Part shown: piece by piece, positions 37,595 through 51,100 of the stretch
How positions within the stretch are numbered: the first letter of the stretch is position 1
Layout: every line of letters starts with the position of its first letter
Source of the DNA: Symsagittifera roscoffensis
Lineage: Eukaryota; Xenacoelomorpha; Acoela; Convolutidae
Reading direction: 5' to 3'
Assembly: GCF_963678635.1 (NCBI RefSeq)
Contig: NC_087068.1
Coordinates: 21,171,029-21,235,028 of the forward strand
Length of the DNA: 64,000 bases
Notes under the pieces: model-generated
Databases searched by the model: none
What the model was told of the DNA's origin: nothing
The model's input: the letters and a program-made list of their open reading frames with translations, nothing else
Translations under genes and position numbers: made by a program

Positions 37595-40500
37595 TCATTT
37601 GAATTTATCGGGACTGAAAAGACCAAAGTATTTTGAACCAGCTTGACTGGCAATGTGCACTTTTTTCGCCATCAGGAGAAACCTAAACCTGAATGATAAA
37701 ATCTTCCCCCTGGCTAATTCTTTCAAAGCGTACCCTTGTTCAGTGGTATTCGGAATCTCATAAATTGCACCTAGACCGTCAGCTACATCTTCGCTTGATT
37801 GATATATATCTTCCGCAACTGGACCAGAGGTAATATAAACTTTATGATGCCCATCCTTGGATTTTTTGAAATCGATTATTTCCAAACGACTAAGAGACAG
37901 AACCTCCGATGTGAATGGCGCACAGCTGAGGATATGAGGACTCTTCGACACTTTTTCGAGATTCCTGCTGGATAAGTTGAGGTTCGGAGCAAAGTAAGTA
38001 GCTGAAGGGTATGAAATAAGTTTGTGAAACGGGGTCACTCTCTCATCGAAGAAGAAAATATCCTCTTCCGGGACTAAACTTCCTTCTGGTTCAGATCTAA
38101 AATGATCAATACCACAAACGCTAATAACAGAAGTATTAATTCAACACCAAAAACAAAGTTTAGAGTAGTTGATAAATAAATGGAGAACCTTGGCTCTCTT
38201 ACATCAACAAATTGGTTGACCGAAGAAAAATAGACGAAATGTAAAAAAAAAACTTTCATTCATATGAGTTCAGTCAACTGATAAAAACAAGACCTTTGAT
38301 TTTGATTAAGGAAAGAACGATCATTGATTTTGAAAACCAAAATGCTTATTTACTCGTTTTTATGAGCATGCGACTTATCCACGTATAGCGAACAAGTCCT
38401 CGCAACCTCTGCCCAGCTCCGTCCCTGATACACGCCTGACTTCAAACTGGGGTCAAACATAACCCTCAAAATAGCTCGATCAAAGCCCACTTCTACGTCC
38501 ACTATATTCAATTCTTTGTTTTTAATCGCATATTCTCTGGCCAAATTGTGCGCCACTACTAAAACTGAAGTATGCGCTCGTGCAATTGCAAGTCGTCTTT
38601 CAACGTCCACCTGCATTCTGAAGCTCAGCCCTTCCACAGACTCGGTGTCTGATAAGCACTTGAAGGTCCCATGGTGGATCAGTAGGTCATTTAGACATTC
38701 GACCCGTTCGATTTGGAATTCGTAGTCATCAGACACCAGAGTTCCACTGTCCGATACGCTCCTGAGTGTACAAAATATTAAACAAAAACTTTTTATTGAT
38801 TACTAAGATGTTGTTAAAAAGAATTCATAACCTCATGGCTACTGGTTTAGAAATAAAACAAAAATAAATTGCTTCCAATCTAGGGTTACCATTATTATAA
38901 CAAGGTTATCATTAACTGGTTTACAAATATGTAGATTGAGAGGACGCCACAAGAACCTCTTTTCGGGCGCCTCAAGTCAGAAAAAAGATAACTTTTGCAT
39001 CTGCAGTTTCTCTGTTTTTATGCTTATATAGTATAGAACATAGTCAGCAGACAATTGGAAAAGAATCAATGAACGCAATTAAGCAAAAAAAAATTTACTT
39101 ATTTTTGGATAAAATCTCAACTTTCGAATTTCGAAGAAAAAAAGATGACCTTTAAGCTCTTGGAAATTCTAGAACATAGATGATTGGCACTTTTCCGATA
39201 CAACTAAACAAATTTGAGAAAACTGGATGAATAGGTAAATTTTTATTTTGCTGGAAAAACTGAAAATTGAATTCCGTTTTCGAAACTAAAAGTCGATCAT
39301 GTTTTTCGACACTTTTTAACTTTCGCTGTTCGATTGTAGAGTGTGCCTTTCTTGCAACAAAGTAATGAACTGAACTTAGAAAAAAATCAGAAGTCAAACA
39401 ACGAAAAATTGAATTCGAACCTAAATAAATTTCAGGGCTGTTCCTGAATAAAAAAACTGAAAAACATCGCGATTTATATAAGAGTCTGAACTACATTCAT
39501 CGACTCTTAAGAGAATAGAAGAATAAGAAAGAGAAGATTTGTAAGAAAAGCTGTTTACGATAAAAAGTATAGTTCCCGATTGCAAGACACTTGCTCTCGC
39601 AAGAATAATTAGAGCACTTTAATACTTTTTCAGAAAACGAAAACACCATCACTAATACCTTTATCACTATGTTCATCGACTTCTAATAAAGTTTACATTT
39701 GATGGTATTTTTGCTAGATTTCGCCTTTTCTACCGAGCTATCTCGTCATCTTTTATGGAGTCCCTAAATTCATCTACTTTGGTATCTCCTGAGAATTTCA
39801 GTCAACAATTTCAATTCCTTATGCAGAAAAATATGTACTTAAAATATCTAATTTTTTGCTCTTCCGTCGCAAACTGACTCGTTTTTGCGTTTGTGAAATA
39901 TTATTTTGACGATATGTTTAATTTTCATTTCAAAAGATGTGATTGATGAGATTAAGTGCTAGCATATACAAGTTTTTCATATTGCAGAACTGACTGAGCG
40001 CAAGCGTTGTACGCTATGATTATTGGTTTTGAGGACAAGTATTTGCGAATTTGATAAAAGAGTCCACAGAACTGAAGCATGCGATTTTCTAATTTTTTGA
40101 TGTGGTTATGAATTATTAGATTGGAATCCGGATAAACGCCTTAACAGTTGCTGCTTAAGAAGTTGATGAACTGGCCCTCTAGAACCAAAACAATAGAGAT
40201 TAATCAGAAGTATAGAGTGATCTACTGTATCAAATGCTTTCTTTAAGTCAAGGAAAGTGCACTGGGTTAGGGTGTCTTGATTGTCTATGTCCTTCTATAT
40301 GATTTCAATTAGGGGTCACAATTGCGTCTACAGCTGACCGTTTGTTACGAAACTAAATTATTTAATGGAAAGGAGATAAAAATTTGGAAACTTTTCATAT
40401 GATGATATTATTAACTTTTCGAATATCGTTCCTATTATTGAATTTGATGTTTATCGAATTAGTGAAATTGGTTGAAATATGGAGTTTTTTTAATCTCCAT

Positions 40501-43500
40501 GTTTATAGATTTGCACTGTTTTTCTTAATTTCAAGCTTTTTGGGAAAATACCAGAAAAAACTTTCATTAAAAATCAGTTCGAATGGCTCCATTCTAATCA
40601 ATTCTTAAATGTTTTAGGGAGAGGATAAGTGATCACGTAGTTTCAGCACGTTTTTTCGTGTCATAAACTATGCTTAGAGACTCATCGTAAAAGATAAGCG
40701 ACACATTGAAAATATCGAAGCATTGAAATGATATTAGAGACTGGATTGAATAAAAAAGCCACTGGATAGCCAGTTCCTGTGCAAGTAGCTCAGAAAAATC
40801 CAAACCGAAAAAAAAACAAAAAAATTGGAGAGAAATTTGCGTAGAAAAAAATAAATGGCTTCAGTAAACAAAATTCATTGTTGCAATTTGACTCATTCGA
40901 AAATAAATTGAATCAACGTTTTTTCCACACACATTTTAAAAAAGATTATTTTTTTTGAAGATTACGTGACGGGGAAGTGTTAGATAAAACTTTAAAAACT
41001 GCTTATTTAAATTCGGTGATAAAAACTTCGGTGATAAAAACATATCAGAACTCTTAACTAATATCATAAGCTAGAACTTAACTTCCTAAGACGTCAATTT
41101 GAAATTTGAACACGCTTGACCCTTAAAATAATTCTTGGAGCTGAAGAGCTTCAATCAAATTTAGATAAAAACAAAAATTGGAAGTAACAAACAATCTAAC
41201 TTTAACTCAAACTCTCCACTAAGCTTGTGAAAATAGCTGAAAACTCCATAACATACCCTGCCTTGGCTGGAAAGAAACACGTTTTATCCAGTACAATAGA
41301 TGCGAAACCATCCTTCGCTTTACTTTGAACAACTCTTTCTCTCTGCTTAATCGCTAAAATCTTAACACCTTCCAACGACAAGTCTTTCCTGATCAGCACC
41401 GAATGTGACTCAACTCCATTTTTCGCCATGAAAGATTTGAACTCGGGATAAACGGGAATCAGATCGGGAATGAAAGAGGGCGTAGATGCAAACTGAGGGT
41501 TCTGAACAGCAGTATAAGACTGAATCTTTACGATGTCATGAGTGGAAAACTTTATTCCCTTTTCTCTGCATAACAAACGCGCAACCTCCAACGGTAAACC
41601 ATGTGTCTCATATAACTTCCTTACTCTATCCAAATTGAAACTTTTTTGAGAAATTTGTTTTTTAAATATTTCTTCTGCGCTGTACAAACTTTTCCGCGAT
41701 TTTAAGTCTTCCCCAACTAGCTCTTCTATAGTGCATTCTTGATTTGCACCTATTTCGGGGAAGCTATCGCTGTATGTATCTGCCATTATATTCACAATTT
41801 TCTCCCAATCGAGACGTTCGATTTGGAGAATGCGCTCTGCAAACCAGATTGATCTTTTCATCAGCTGTTTGAGTGCGGGTCCCCGGCCGCCGGAAGAGAA
41901 TGATGCACCGTCTGAAATGAGGAACATGTCTTGGATTATTTATCAATCCAACTTAGATTGATCTGAACTTAGGCATCATAGCTCAGCGAATTAGTGAAAA
42001 TAATAATAACATTGGCGTACCTGTAATAGCTACACTCAAACACCTCATATGATCCAACAGTGTCTGAAAAGCTTGCTTGTCTACATCTTCACAATCAAGG
42101 AACTTCATCTTTTTCCCGTTTGCGTTTTCAAAATATTCAGTAAGTGGGGTGAATAATGAAGTCTCGTAGTTCGAATTCTTTCCCTCCAATACTTTCACTA
42201 GTCGTTCGAAACCTGACGGTAATCCATAATTATTGACACTTTTCTTGATGAGCAATATTATTAAAACTTTTAGTTTTTGTTCATCATAAATCAGCGAAAA
42301 GAAAACATAGCCAACAAACATTTGGAAAACTGTCAATGAACTCAAAATCGAAAAACAATGATTGATAAAAAAAAAATTCGATTTCGGGGTTTTCAAAGAA
42401 CAAACATATAATCTTGAGCTTGATGCTCTTTGCATTTCCAGAATATTTCATGATCGTAAGCTGGGTGATCAATAGATAAGTTTTTATACCGCTGGAATCT
42501 CTGTAAAATCAAACCCTCTTTCGAAACCAAAAATTAACAAGGATAGCCGGTTACTGAGCAAGTAGCACAGAATGTTCCGACCATAGGAAAAAAATACTAT
42601 AAATGTTTTTTTTTCATACTAGTGTCGTTTTTTTTCTGCGAGGAGTGATAAAAAGATCTGAACGAAAAATTGAAACTTAGGAATATTCGACAGTCATAGT
42701 AAATTAGTCAAAAATTGTAGAAAAATGACTAAGAAAACAAAAACTAATATAGAAAAAAAATTTTAAAAAATTAGGCAAAAATTGTAGAAAAATGACTAAG
42801 AAAACAAAAAATAAAAATCAAAAAGAACTAAAACGCACCCGAATACAAAGTTCCTACCCATTTTCAGCGCTCGGAACAAAAACTAAAACACGCCCCAATA
42901 TAAAGTTCCCCCCATTTTCAATGGTCGGAATAATTAACTTTTTTCGCGATCATATTTTGCCTTCCGTTCAGTAAATGAATTCAGGTTAAGCTTGAAAAAA
43001 GTCAAACCTCGGAAAATCAAATCTAGACCCGACATTCATTGGCACTTAAGAAACCACAAGCAAACGATGAAATTTAGGACCAAAATTCTAAAAATTACAT
43101 TAAAAACATTTTAACTTTGAAGAAAATCTTTGAGAACTAAAACATTTATTTTTTTTGACGAAAAGTGACAATAAAACGGTTAACTGACTCTGCAGCCATA
43201 CAGACCCATTCCAGTGTCGACGTGGTTTTGGGAGAGGGGCACCAAGTTGCCACTGTCCGCTTGGCGGTTATAATTAATCATCACTATATTCCAGATCTCC
43301 TCCAGCTCATCAATATGCTTCACGTAGAAATACTCTCGATCATGCATGACTCCATTTATATCATAGTAGATCTCTGTACAAGTTCCACAAGGTCCCGAAG
43401 CACCCATCGCCCAAAAATTATCTGTCATAGGTGGCCTAACAAAGTCCTTCATTGGCAGGTGTCCACGCACTATTTGAGTAATTGGGACTCCAAGAGATAT

Positions 43501-43947
43501 CCAGATATCCCTCACTGTCAAGTCCGGCTGTAAGTTGTTACCTCCGCCGAAGTAAGTGAAAAACAATTTTTCAAATGGCAATTTGTAGTGATTTACTAGA
43601 AGGTCCAACGCCATGTGACATGCTTTTTCAGCCGGGTAGTCCCCAAAAGACCAATTACCGAGCATCTCAAAAAACGTGTGATGGTTACCATCTTTACCCA
43701 CGACGTCTAAATCGTTGTGCTTTCCGCTAATCCGCACGCACTTTTGAGAGTTCACAGCTCTTTTCAAACCCGGGTAATCTGGATGTTGTTGCCCCAAGAA
43801 GAGGTTTTTGAACTGGAACATTCCGGCGTTGACAAAGAGACATGATTTGTCATGGAATGAAGGCACAACGGGTGACGATGGCACGTGAGTGTGACCGTGT
43901 TTAGTAAAGTAGTCAATGAATGTCTTGCGGATGGTTCGGTAAGACAT
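37595..43947 (-). CDS. AARS2: Alanyl-tRNA synthetase, mitochondrial type, without C-Ala domain
   Basis: Five exons (43947-43206, 42212-42021, 41911-41257, 38761-38354, 38096-37595) total 2499 nt = 832 codons plus stop, all phases agreeing. The class II core is clear: 'SLLFVNAGM'-type motif as 'SCLFVNAGMFQFKNLFLG', 'HHTFFEMLGNWSFGDYP', 'RDIWISLGVP', 'CGTCTEIYYD', 'HVDTGMGFERL' (motif 3 spans the exon 1/2 join). Then come the helical tRNA-recognition part and an editing-domain remnant. It charges tRNA-Ala. Similarity, lack of C-Ala (human AARS2 has about 985 residues) and wording such as 'GLPLEVARLLCREKGIKF' favour the mitochondrial enzyme, although no targeting peptide is obvious. The editing zinc ligands are missing: HxxxH reads HTSVL (593-597) and CxxxH reads CAPFT (724-728). 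The first donor, G/GTCTGT, is weak but gives the conserved motif. Confidence 0.92.
39045..39690 (+). repeat. Composite R1+R4 repeat in AlaRS intron
   Basis: Begins 'cagacaattggaaaagaatcaatgaacgcaatt' and contains all R1 landmarks, the exact hairpin TAAGAGTC/GACTCTTA (39479-39509), then R4 'tagttcccgattgcaagacacttgctctcgcaag'. Oriented opposite to the host gene. Confidence 0.85.
39700..40760. other. AlaRS intron 3, no further feature
   Basis: A+T-rich intron sequence. 39.96-40.35 kb has slightly higher complexity ('tatcaaatgctttctttaagtcaaggaaagtgcactgg' resembles reverse-transcriptase-type coding remnants), but the stretch is too short and broken to call. Confidence 0.4.
40764..40830 (+). 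repeat. R2 fragment
   Basis: 'ggatagccagttcctgtgcaagtagctcagaaaaatccaaaccg' is a degraded left end of family R2. Confidence 0.6.
42270..42750 (+). repeat. R1 fragment followed by R2 copy in AlaRS intron 1
   Basis: R1-like 'actgtcaatgaactcaaaatc' to 'tttcgaaaccaaaaattaac' abuts GGATAGCCGGTTACTGAGCA at 42539, which continues collinear with the other R2 copies ('gatctgaacg', 'tattcgacagtcatagtaaa'). Confidence 0.75.
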
Positions 43948-43995
43948 AAAGAGTTCAAATACATTTACGATTATGTCAAATCACATCATCTGAAA
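43948..43995 (-). other. AlaRS 5'UTR with splice acceptor
   Basis: On the minus strand TACTCTCTGCTTTCAG (AG at 43991-43990) precedes a 42-nt leader and the AlaRS ATG. The leader contains an out-of-frame ATGATGTGA. Confidence 0.5.
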
Positions 43996-45204
43996 GCAGA
44001 GAGTACTTCAGTTCTGCCAAAATAGATGAAAAAAAAAAAAAAAAAAAAAGAAAAATCGAAATCAGATCCAGAAGCGCTGATATAACGGATCAAACGAAGA
44101 GAACACTTTAAAACTCAGTTCAATAACTGGCTTCATTATTATAAATCACTCCATCTGACCAGTTACCATTGAGACACTATAAGGGAAAAAAATCGGAAAA
44201 AACTTATTAATTTTTCTTTTTGAGAGTGAGGCACAGCTATATATGAAACAAAGTTTTATACAGAGGCGAAGCTGCGCTTTGCAAACACAAGCGAGGAAAA
44301 TGCAAAAAATTGAGCTCTAAACAGACAAAACGAAGTCAAATAAGGAAAAGAATAAACATACACCTTGCAAAAAAAATTGTCGAGATTAGAAGTATCACGT
44401 TTTCACATCTGCTTCACGACCACTTGTATTTTTAATAACACTAGTCACCAATAAAGCAGCTACAGTTTGTATTGAATTGCATCAAAAATTAGACCAAAAA
44501 AAAATAAAACTATTTAGATGTTCCGATTAGAAAATCCGACCTGTTGATTAGGAGTCTCACGTCCTCGCATCTGCGCCACGGTCGCTTGGAAATGAACTAG
44601 TGGCCCAGCTAACGCTGGATCTACCTGTTCTAACCTTTTTAATCATATATTGTACTGAGACGGAAAAGCGTAATTTTCAAAATTTCAAAAAATGGACTTT
44701 ACGCTAAACCCTTGTGTTTCTCTGCTCAAGTAGGGAATTAGCCGCTTATTTATAGGAGAGAACTACTACCCGCTTTCAAATATAGCCTTTATCTCAGGCT
44801 TGGCTGGTAAGGTTTCGACAAAAAAATCCAAAAATTGATCAAAATTTCCTAAATCCATAAACTTTTCTTTATTAAAGCATGAGAATAATCTCTGGTTTCT
44901 ACACCCTGATTTTCAGATTGAAGATTTCCGCACCCTGATTTTTTAGCTTGAACTCTTAAAATCAGATCTGGCTAGTTTTTGAGAAAAGTGATGAAACCTT
45001 TTTTTAAAAAATTCGGTAAACATATAACAAGGAATTTTTCCGAAGTCCATATCAGCTTTAGTACAAAAAATAACAGGATAAAACAAATTACGCAGGGAGA
45101 ATTTAAGCCACATTATGTTATTTTTAATGAACTATCACTCTCAGAATCAGCGAATTAGTTTCTGAAAAAAGAATAACTGTCCAAAAAACACGTTTTCAAC
45201 GGGC

Positions 45205-45236
<32 letters not shown>

Positions 45237-46510
45237 CAAAACGCAAGGGCATAATCGCTTACGTAAGTAAGATTTGCAGTTCTTTCAGCTAATTTTGTTA
45301 CTTAGTTTCAAAATCTAACCCAATTAGAGAAAACTAGGTCATAGGTAATTCTTTCAACCTGCAGGGATAAAATTAGAATCCAACAAGCGCGTTTTTTGTA
45401 GCCAATTTGTTACTGGAGAGTGATATTTGTTTTTCATTTTAAAACGATTTAAGCAAACAACTTAAAACGAACTCAAAGATTTAACCGACATTGAAGTGAA
45501 GGAAAATTCAATTCGATCAAATCTTCGCTAAATTAAGTTCAATAGCAAAAATAAAATATTTTAAGCTATAATTTTCAACTTTTTTTTGCTCCGACCATTG
45601 AAAACGGGGAGAAGGGAAGATCCTCATAAATTCTTTTGCTTGAAATCTTCATTTCAGATTTGTGCATTAAATATTTGAGAACATCAAAAAATTCAAAACA
45701 AATAGGCCAAAATTCCCCTACTGAAAATTTCTAAGGCCGTAAAACGTGAGGTAAAACGAAAAAAGACTAGCAAAATAAGGAGGCACAACGAGGAGCAACC
45801 GGTTTTTCTATTCGTACCATTTTTGTGCGAAACAGTAGTTTTTGAGAAGAAATGAAATTTCTGCGAGAAGTGCAAAATTTTTCCAAAGCGTCGCAGAAAA
45901 AAAACGAAAAACAACAAATCCCATACATTTTTCATAATACATGCAAATATGACCTAACACTGGCCAAAAACAAAGCAGCAACATATGCCAATGAATTGTT
46001 TATGCTTAAATAAGCTTAAGTATGAATAAATTAAAATATACCATAATTGCCACCAAATGAGCATTTTATTTGCGACTTAGGTTAGAAACAAACTCTCCAT
46101 AATAATACACTACATTTCGCATTTGAGAAAATGGGTAAATAAAATTAAATACTTGCATAAATTTTTAACAATATTCACTCGCTTTACTAACTGGAGCTAA
46201 TTGAAGCAGACTGCATTAAGTAGAAGCATAAATTTTCGAATAACTTCAATAACGTAAATTCAACTAATTCTCAAATGTTTTCAATTATTACATATTTTAT
46301 TCAACCAGGGCTAATATTTAAAGGGCCTTGGGCCTAGCGTTGGTTCTCGGCAGACAATTTTGATTAGGAATATAAGCTGAAAATATCGTTGATGTATGCT
46401 GGAATGTTTTAATTCAAGTTGAGTGACTATATCACAAAAAAGCCATATTGCAAAGTTAAATAATTGTTTGAGTATCAAATAAGAACGGTAAAAATGCCTG
46501 GACAGCTAAA
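43996..46510. other. Intergenic, with simple repeats and R3 copy
   Basis: No gene. A poly-A run of about 20 is at 44030-44049. An R3 hairpin (GCGAAGC-TGC-GCTTTGC) is at 44263-44282. An (AT)n microsatellite is at about 45205-45231. An R1-type fragment ('aacccaattagagaaaactaggtcataggtaattctttcaacctgcaggga') at 45318-45370 is repeated almost exactly at 47116-47166. Confidence 0.6.
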
Positions 46511-46514
46511 AAAA

Positions 46515-47010
46515 ATAAAACATAGCGAACAGACAGTTGGCGAGGAGTCATTGAACGCAAAGAAAGAGCAAACACAATTGATTTAATTTTTGAAAATTCA
46601 ATCGAACTTCATACCAACAAATGCGACCTTGAAGCTCTTTGAAATTCAAGAGCAATATAAAATTGAGACTTTTTTTTAAAATAACCCAATTTGAGAAAAC
46701 TGGATTTCTAGGAAAAATTTATATTCAGCTCAAAAATCTTGAAAAATTCCACTTTTGAAACCAGAAATCGATCACGTTTTTTCCTGCCATTTCAGCTTTC
46801 ATAATTGGAGAGTGCATTTTGCCTACCTTCTAGCAAAGGACCTTGAATTGAACTCAAAAAGTGCATATATACCTAAGGGCATTCATATGTGCATATATAA
46901 ATCTGAACGCACTTCTTTTTCATAGCATTTAAAGAAACCCTGAAAAAAAAAATGAAAAAAAAAGTCATCGCGACGTTTATAAGAGTCTGAACTACGTTCA
47001 TCGACTCTTA
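46515..47010 (+). repeat. Well preserved R1 copy
   Basis: 'gacagttggcgaggagtcattgaacgcaa' to the exact hairpin TAAGAGTC..GACTCTTA (46980-47010), with 'gcatatatacctaagggcattcatatgtgcatatataaatctgaacgcac' in its 3' third, as in the 49.5-kb copy. Confidence 0.85.
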
Positions 47011-47489
47011 ATTAACAAAAGTAAATCAAAAAAACAACTTAATAATTGCATCCATTTTCACAAGCGTCCAAAAGAAAGTTCTTTCAGCTAATTTTGTTAC
47101 TTACTTTCAAAATCTAACCCAATTAGAGAAAACTAGGTCATAGGTAATTCTTTCAACCTGCAGGGATAGAATAGTACAAAAAGTTTGAAAAAACGGTCAA
47201 AAAATCAAATATTTGACTTTTCTGAGGGTCATAAGTTTTTGTGTGAATTTGAGCGTTACCACTAATGCAAGGGAGATCCCCACAACCCGTACGTTCTATT
47301 GAAACTAAATCTCAGATTTTGGAGAGTAGTTTTTGAGAAAAGTAAAAAAGAAAAAACATTAAAAAACCAAAACCAAAACATATATTGCCTTCATAATTAA
47401 CCTTGTAAAAAAATTTCGTTCAACCATAAAATTGATGCTTGTGTGGTGGCGGAAAAGGAAAAAACCGACTTCCTAATGAAAAAAAAACA

Positions 47490-47880
47490 TAACTAACAGA
47501 CAGTGTTGAAAAGACAAAGCAGAAAACAAAATCATTTCTTTGAATAATATATGGCCAAAAGGCTCTGAAACCAATTTATGAATGACATTGTTTTGATGAA
47601 TTAACCCAATTTGAAAAATCTGGATCAACAGCTTAAGCTTTTGTTCCACAGGGAAACCCGAAAATTTTTATCCTTTTTCGAAACTAGGAGCACATCACGT
47701 TTTTCGTGAGCTTTACACTTGCTGTTCGATAGTGGAGTTTGCCTTCCTTTTAAGAAAAGAACTGAACGAACTGAAAAAGAAATCAAAATTCAAATCGCAA
47801 AAATCAAATTTGAGCCTGAACTAATTTCAGGAAAATCGTCGAGACGTATAGAGTCTTCGCTCATCGGCTCTTAAAAAAAC
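47490..47880 (+). repeat. R1 copy, shortened 3' end
   Basis: 'agacagtgttgaaaagac', 'aacccaatttgaaaaatctggatcaacag', 'gatagtggagtttgccttccttttaag' and 'acgtatagagtcttcgctcatcggctctta'. Confidence 0.75.
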
Positions 47881-48176
47881 GAAAGAAAAACGCATCTAAT
47901 AAAAATTTGAATACGCACTTCAAGCTACGCAACGAACTATATGCAATAAAAAATTTTGATCAAATCTTTTTTTTTTAAATCTCAGAGTCCCCTATATAGT
48001 TTGACAAGTATAAAATGATTTGAAATTAAATTGGACTATACAAACTAAAGCAGAAAATGTTTCGAAACTAAGCTTTGTCTAAATTACAAATATTCACAAA
48101 TATGCAGCTACAACACAAAACTCAACTTCAATTGTAGTAATTTGTCATCAGGGCTTCTAAAAAATCAGTCACTATT

Positions 48177-51100
48177 TTATGTAATGATCAAGGAATTGGA
48201 CTGAGATCCTACACACGAAACGTTGAAATTAGCGATCACCTCCCGCATATTGGCTTTCGAACTTTTTTCTTTCAGCACATTTGAAATAAAGTAAGCTCTC
48301 TCTGCCTCTGAGCTTTGAGTGGCCGAATATTTGCTCTTGGCGAGACAATTTTTCAGCTCACATTCAAGTCCCGGTCCATAATTACTACTCAGCTGAACTA
48401 GAATATTCGCGTAAGCGTCTAGACCATTGATGTTTGAAACCATTCCTGTTATGGCATCGCAAATGTTTTCCACGATGAACGGCATTCCTTCGATGCAACA
48501 TTTCTGCATGTTGGCTAAACTTTGATTAGTTGCTGAAAGCTTTACAAATTCTGTCAACGCTGAAATGCAGTTCCGAAAAGCTAACGACTCTTGTCTGTTC
48601 ATATTTAAAGACAAAATCTGAAAAACTGAAAACAGCAAGTCGTCATCGGATCCAATCGAATTTTGAAAAATCATTGACTCTTGACGCTCTTTCAAAAGGT
48701 CTCCAATCCAGTAGAAAAGCTCAGCCAGGAAATCCGGATCTGCATAAAAATGAGCAGACTGGTTGTTTGAGTCATTACACAGAGCGTTTTTTGTGATCAG
48801 CTGAAAAGACTGTTGGATCACAGAACATGCAGTTTGGACATCGGGCAGGAGGTTTTGTGTAGTAAAGATATGTAGCAGACTTGTAGGATGAGATAGACCT
48901 TCCGAGGGACAGGATAGGAACTTCATGGCGTAAAAGCATATTTGAGAACTGGCTGGGGTTATTCTGTGTCTGATGTTGTAGTATGTGCGCTTGTAGAGAC
49001 TGCAAACGTCGTTCACAACCACTTCTTTACTTAAACAGAAATCGGAATTGACTTTCATGACAAAATTGACTTTCATGACAAAATGACCGATGAAAAAAGA
49101 TTCAACCAATCTGCGTCCTTTAAAAAGTCTGATTTACCAGCTTAATTCGAATACTGAATATCTGATCTTTGGATACTGAATTCTGATTGGCTAAAAAATA
49201 TTATTTTCTGACATTCGGTATTAGATTCTAACCAAAACAAGGATGACCAGTTTCTGTGCAAAAAGCACAGAGGGTTATGTTCACGCTGATTTATGATTTA
49301 TACAAAATAAAGAAAGATTTGAATAATAGCTAAAAATAACTTTAACTTTACAGAAGAAATTATTTTGGAGTTCAGCCTCTATTCAGAAAGTGTCTAACTG
49401 AGTCCAAAACAAGAAAGTATTCAGACCATTTTTTTTGACGCTACATTAATCAAATATTAAAAACAATGCCAATCGAAGATTGGAAAAGAGTAATGAACGC
49501 AAGTAAACATAAAAATAACACTGACTTAGTTGAAAAAATCTCAACCTTCGAATTTCAAAGAAAAAATAGATGATGCCCTTAAAGCTGTTTGAATTTTTAG
49601 AACAATTTATGATTGATGCTTTTTTGATAACAGAACCCAACTAGAGAAAACTGGATCAATAGGTGAAATTTTTATTCCGATTGAAATCTTTAAATTAAAT
49701 TCCACTTTCGAAACTAGAAACCGTTCACGTTTTTTCGCGCCAAATCCACGTTCGTATTTGGAGAGTTCTATTTATGTCACCTTCAGCAGATGAATTTCAA
49801 TTGAACTCAAAAAATGCATATATACCTAAGTGCATTCAAAAATGCATCAATATGTATGAATGCACAACTATAGTTATTAGACTTTTCCTAAAAAAAAACA
49901 AAAAAAAGATCAGCAAGATCTATATAAGTCTTCACTACATTAATTACTCTTAAACTGTGAAATCAAAAAATATATATATTTCTATTTGCGATAACGAACA
50001 CATTCTAAGAATGATATGGTAAGTATTCATTTCTTTTCTGAATTTCGTCAATTGGATGTTATTTGTCGAAGTAAGCGAGACAATTTTTTCATGGAGAGGC
50101 CATGAAGCAGGCTCAAGCGTTTTTGGTTTCTCTCAAGTCAAACTAAATCAAAAATGTAGATTCATGCAAAGTTTGGTATTAAACTTCTGGCTGAGGAAAA
50201 ACACACCCGATTATAAAGTTTCTCTTTATGTTCGTTAGTACTAATAATTGCAGGTTTTGGCACTAACTTTGGATATCTATCCATTAATAATTTGATCACT
50301 GGATCAATCTCTTGTAACAACACAATACATGCATCCACTTCATTGCCAGGCCTAGTCCACCCGACCCCAGCTCCCGAATCACTCTCCCCGTCGTCATCCT
50401 CCGTAGGGCCACACTCTATACTCGCCACCAGTTGTGTTGTCAAAGTAATCCATATATGAGCAGCTGCTATGGCTGCGTTAGTGTGTACTTGGATAAAAAC
50501 ATGATCAGTTGTGTTGCTTTCATTGATGTCTGAGTTCAAAAATTTCAGCAAGCGTTCAGTGTGCGGCTTCAGCAGATCTTCTGTAATTTTTAGAATCTGG
50601 AATAAGAAAGCAAGTTATGAGCATTATACGTCATACGTAGCTGCAACAGGGTGACCAAATGGAATCAAAAGATACCAACTAAACTGTCCCCTAAACCAAC
50701 AAACAAAAATTTGGTTTCAAAAAATGTTTAAAACATGGGATCTAATTTCAGCAAGCATCTAGTTTCATCTTCTTCATGGGAACAATCAGAATGTCGGAAA
50801 ATTAGAAATCTCAAGAGAAAACAGCTGTTTAATCTACCAAAAAGAAATGAACTTCAAGGTATAAATTCTGCCTTGTTTGGACAACTATAAATTTTGATTC
50901 TTTTTAGAGGGGTGGGGATTCTTTAGTAGACACTTTAGAGAGGGGGATTTAAGTAGTTCCAAAACATGGAGCGTAAAATGTTAGATGAAATCTCATCAAT
51001 AAGAGATACAATACATTCTACTATTCCTAAAATCTCAGAGAAAAAATGAACAGATTAATCAGAGCAGATGACAATTCCTTCCATCATTATCAAATTAAGT

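Noticed and set aside
38350-38736. Apparent stop (GAG TAA) ending the AlaRS fourth exon as a separate protein
   Set aside because: The same bases form a donor GA/GTAAAT, and splicing to 38096 gives a frame that continues the AlaRS alignment and a total length divisible by three.
39960-40350. Reverse-transcriptase-like remnant
   Set aside because: A few suggestive codons only; no continuous frame or catalytic motif could be shown.
43165-43533. 122-codon plus-strand open frame
   Set aside because: It is antisense to AlaRS exon 1, whose motifs are unmistakable; shadow of that gene.
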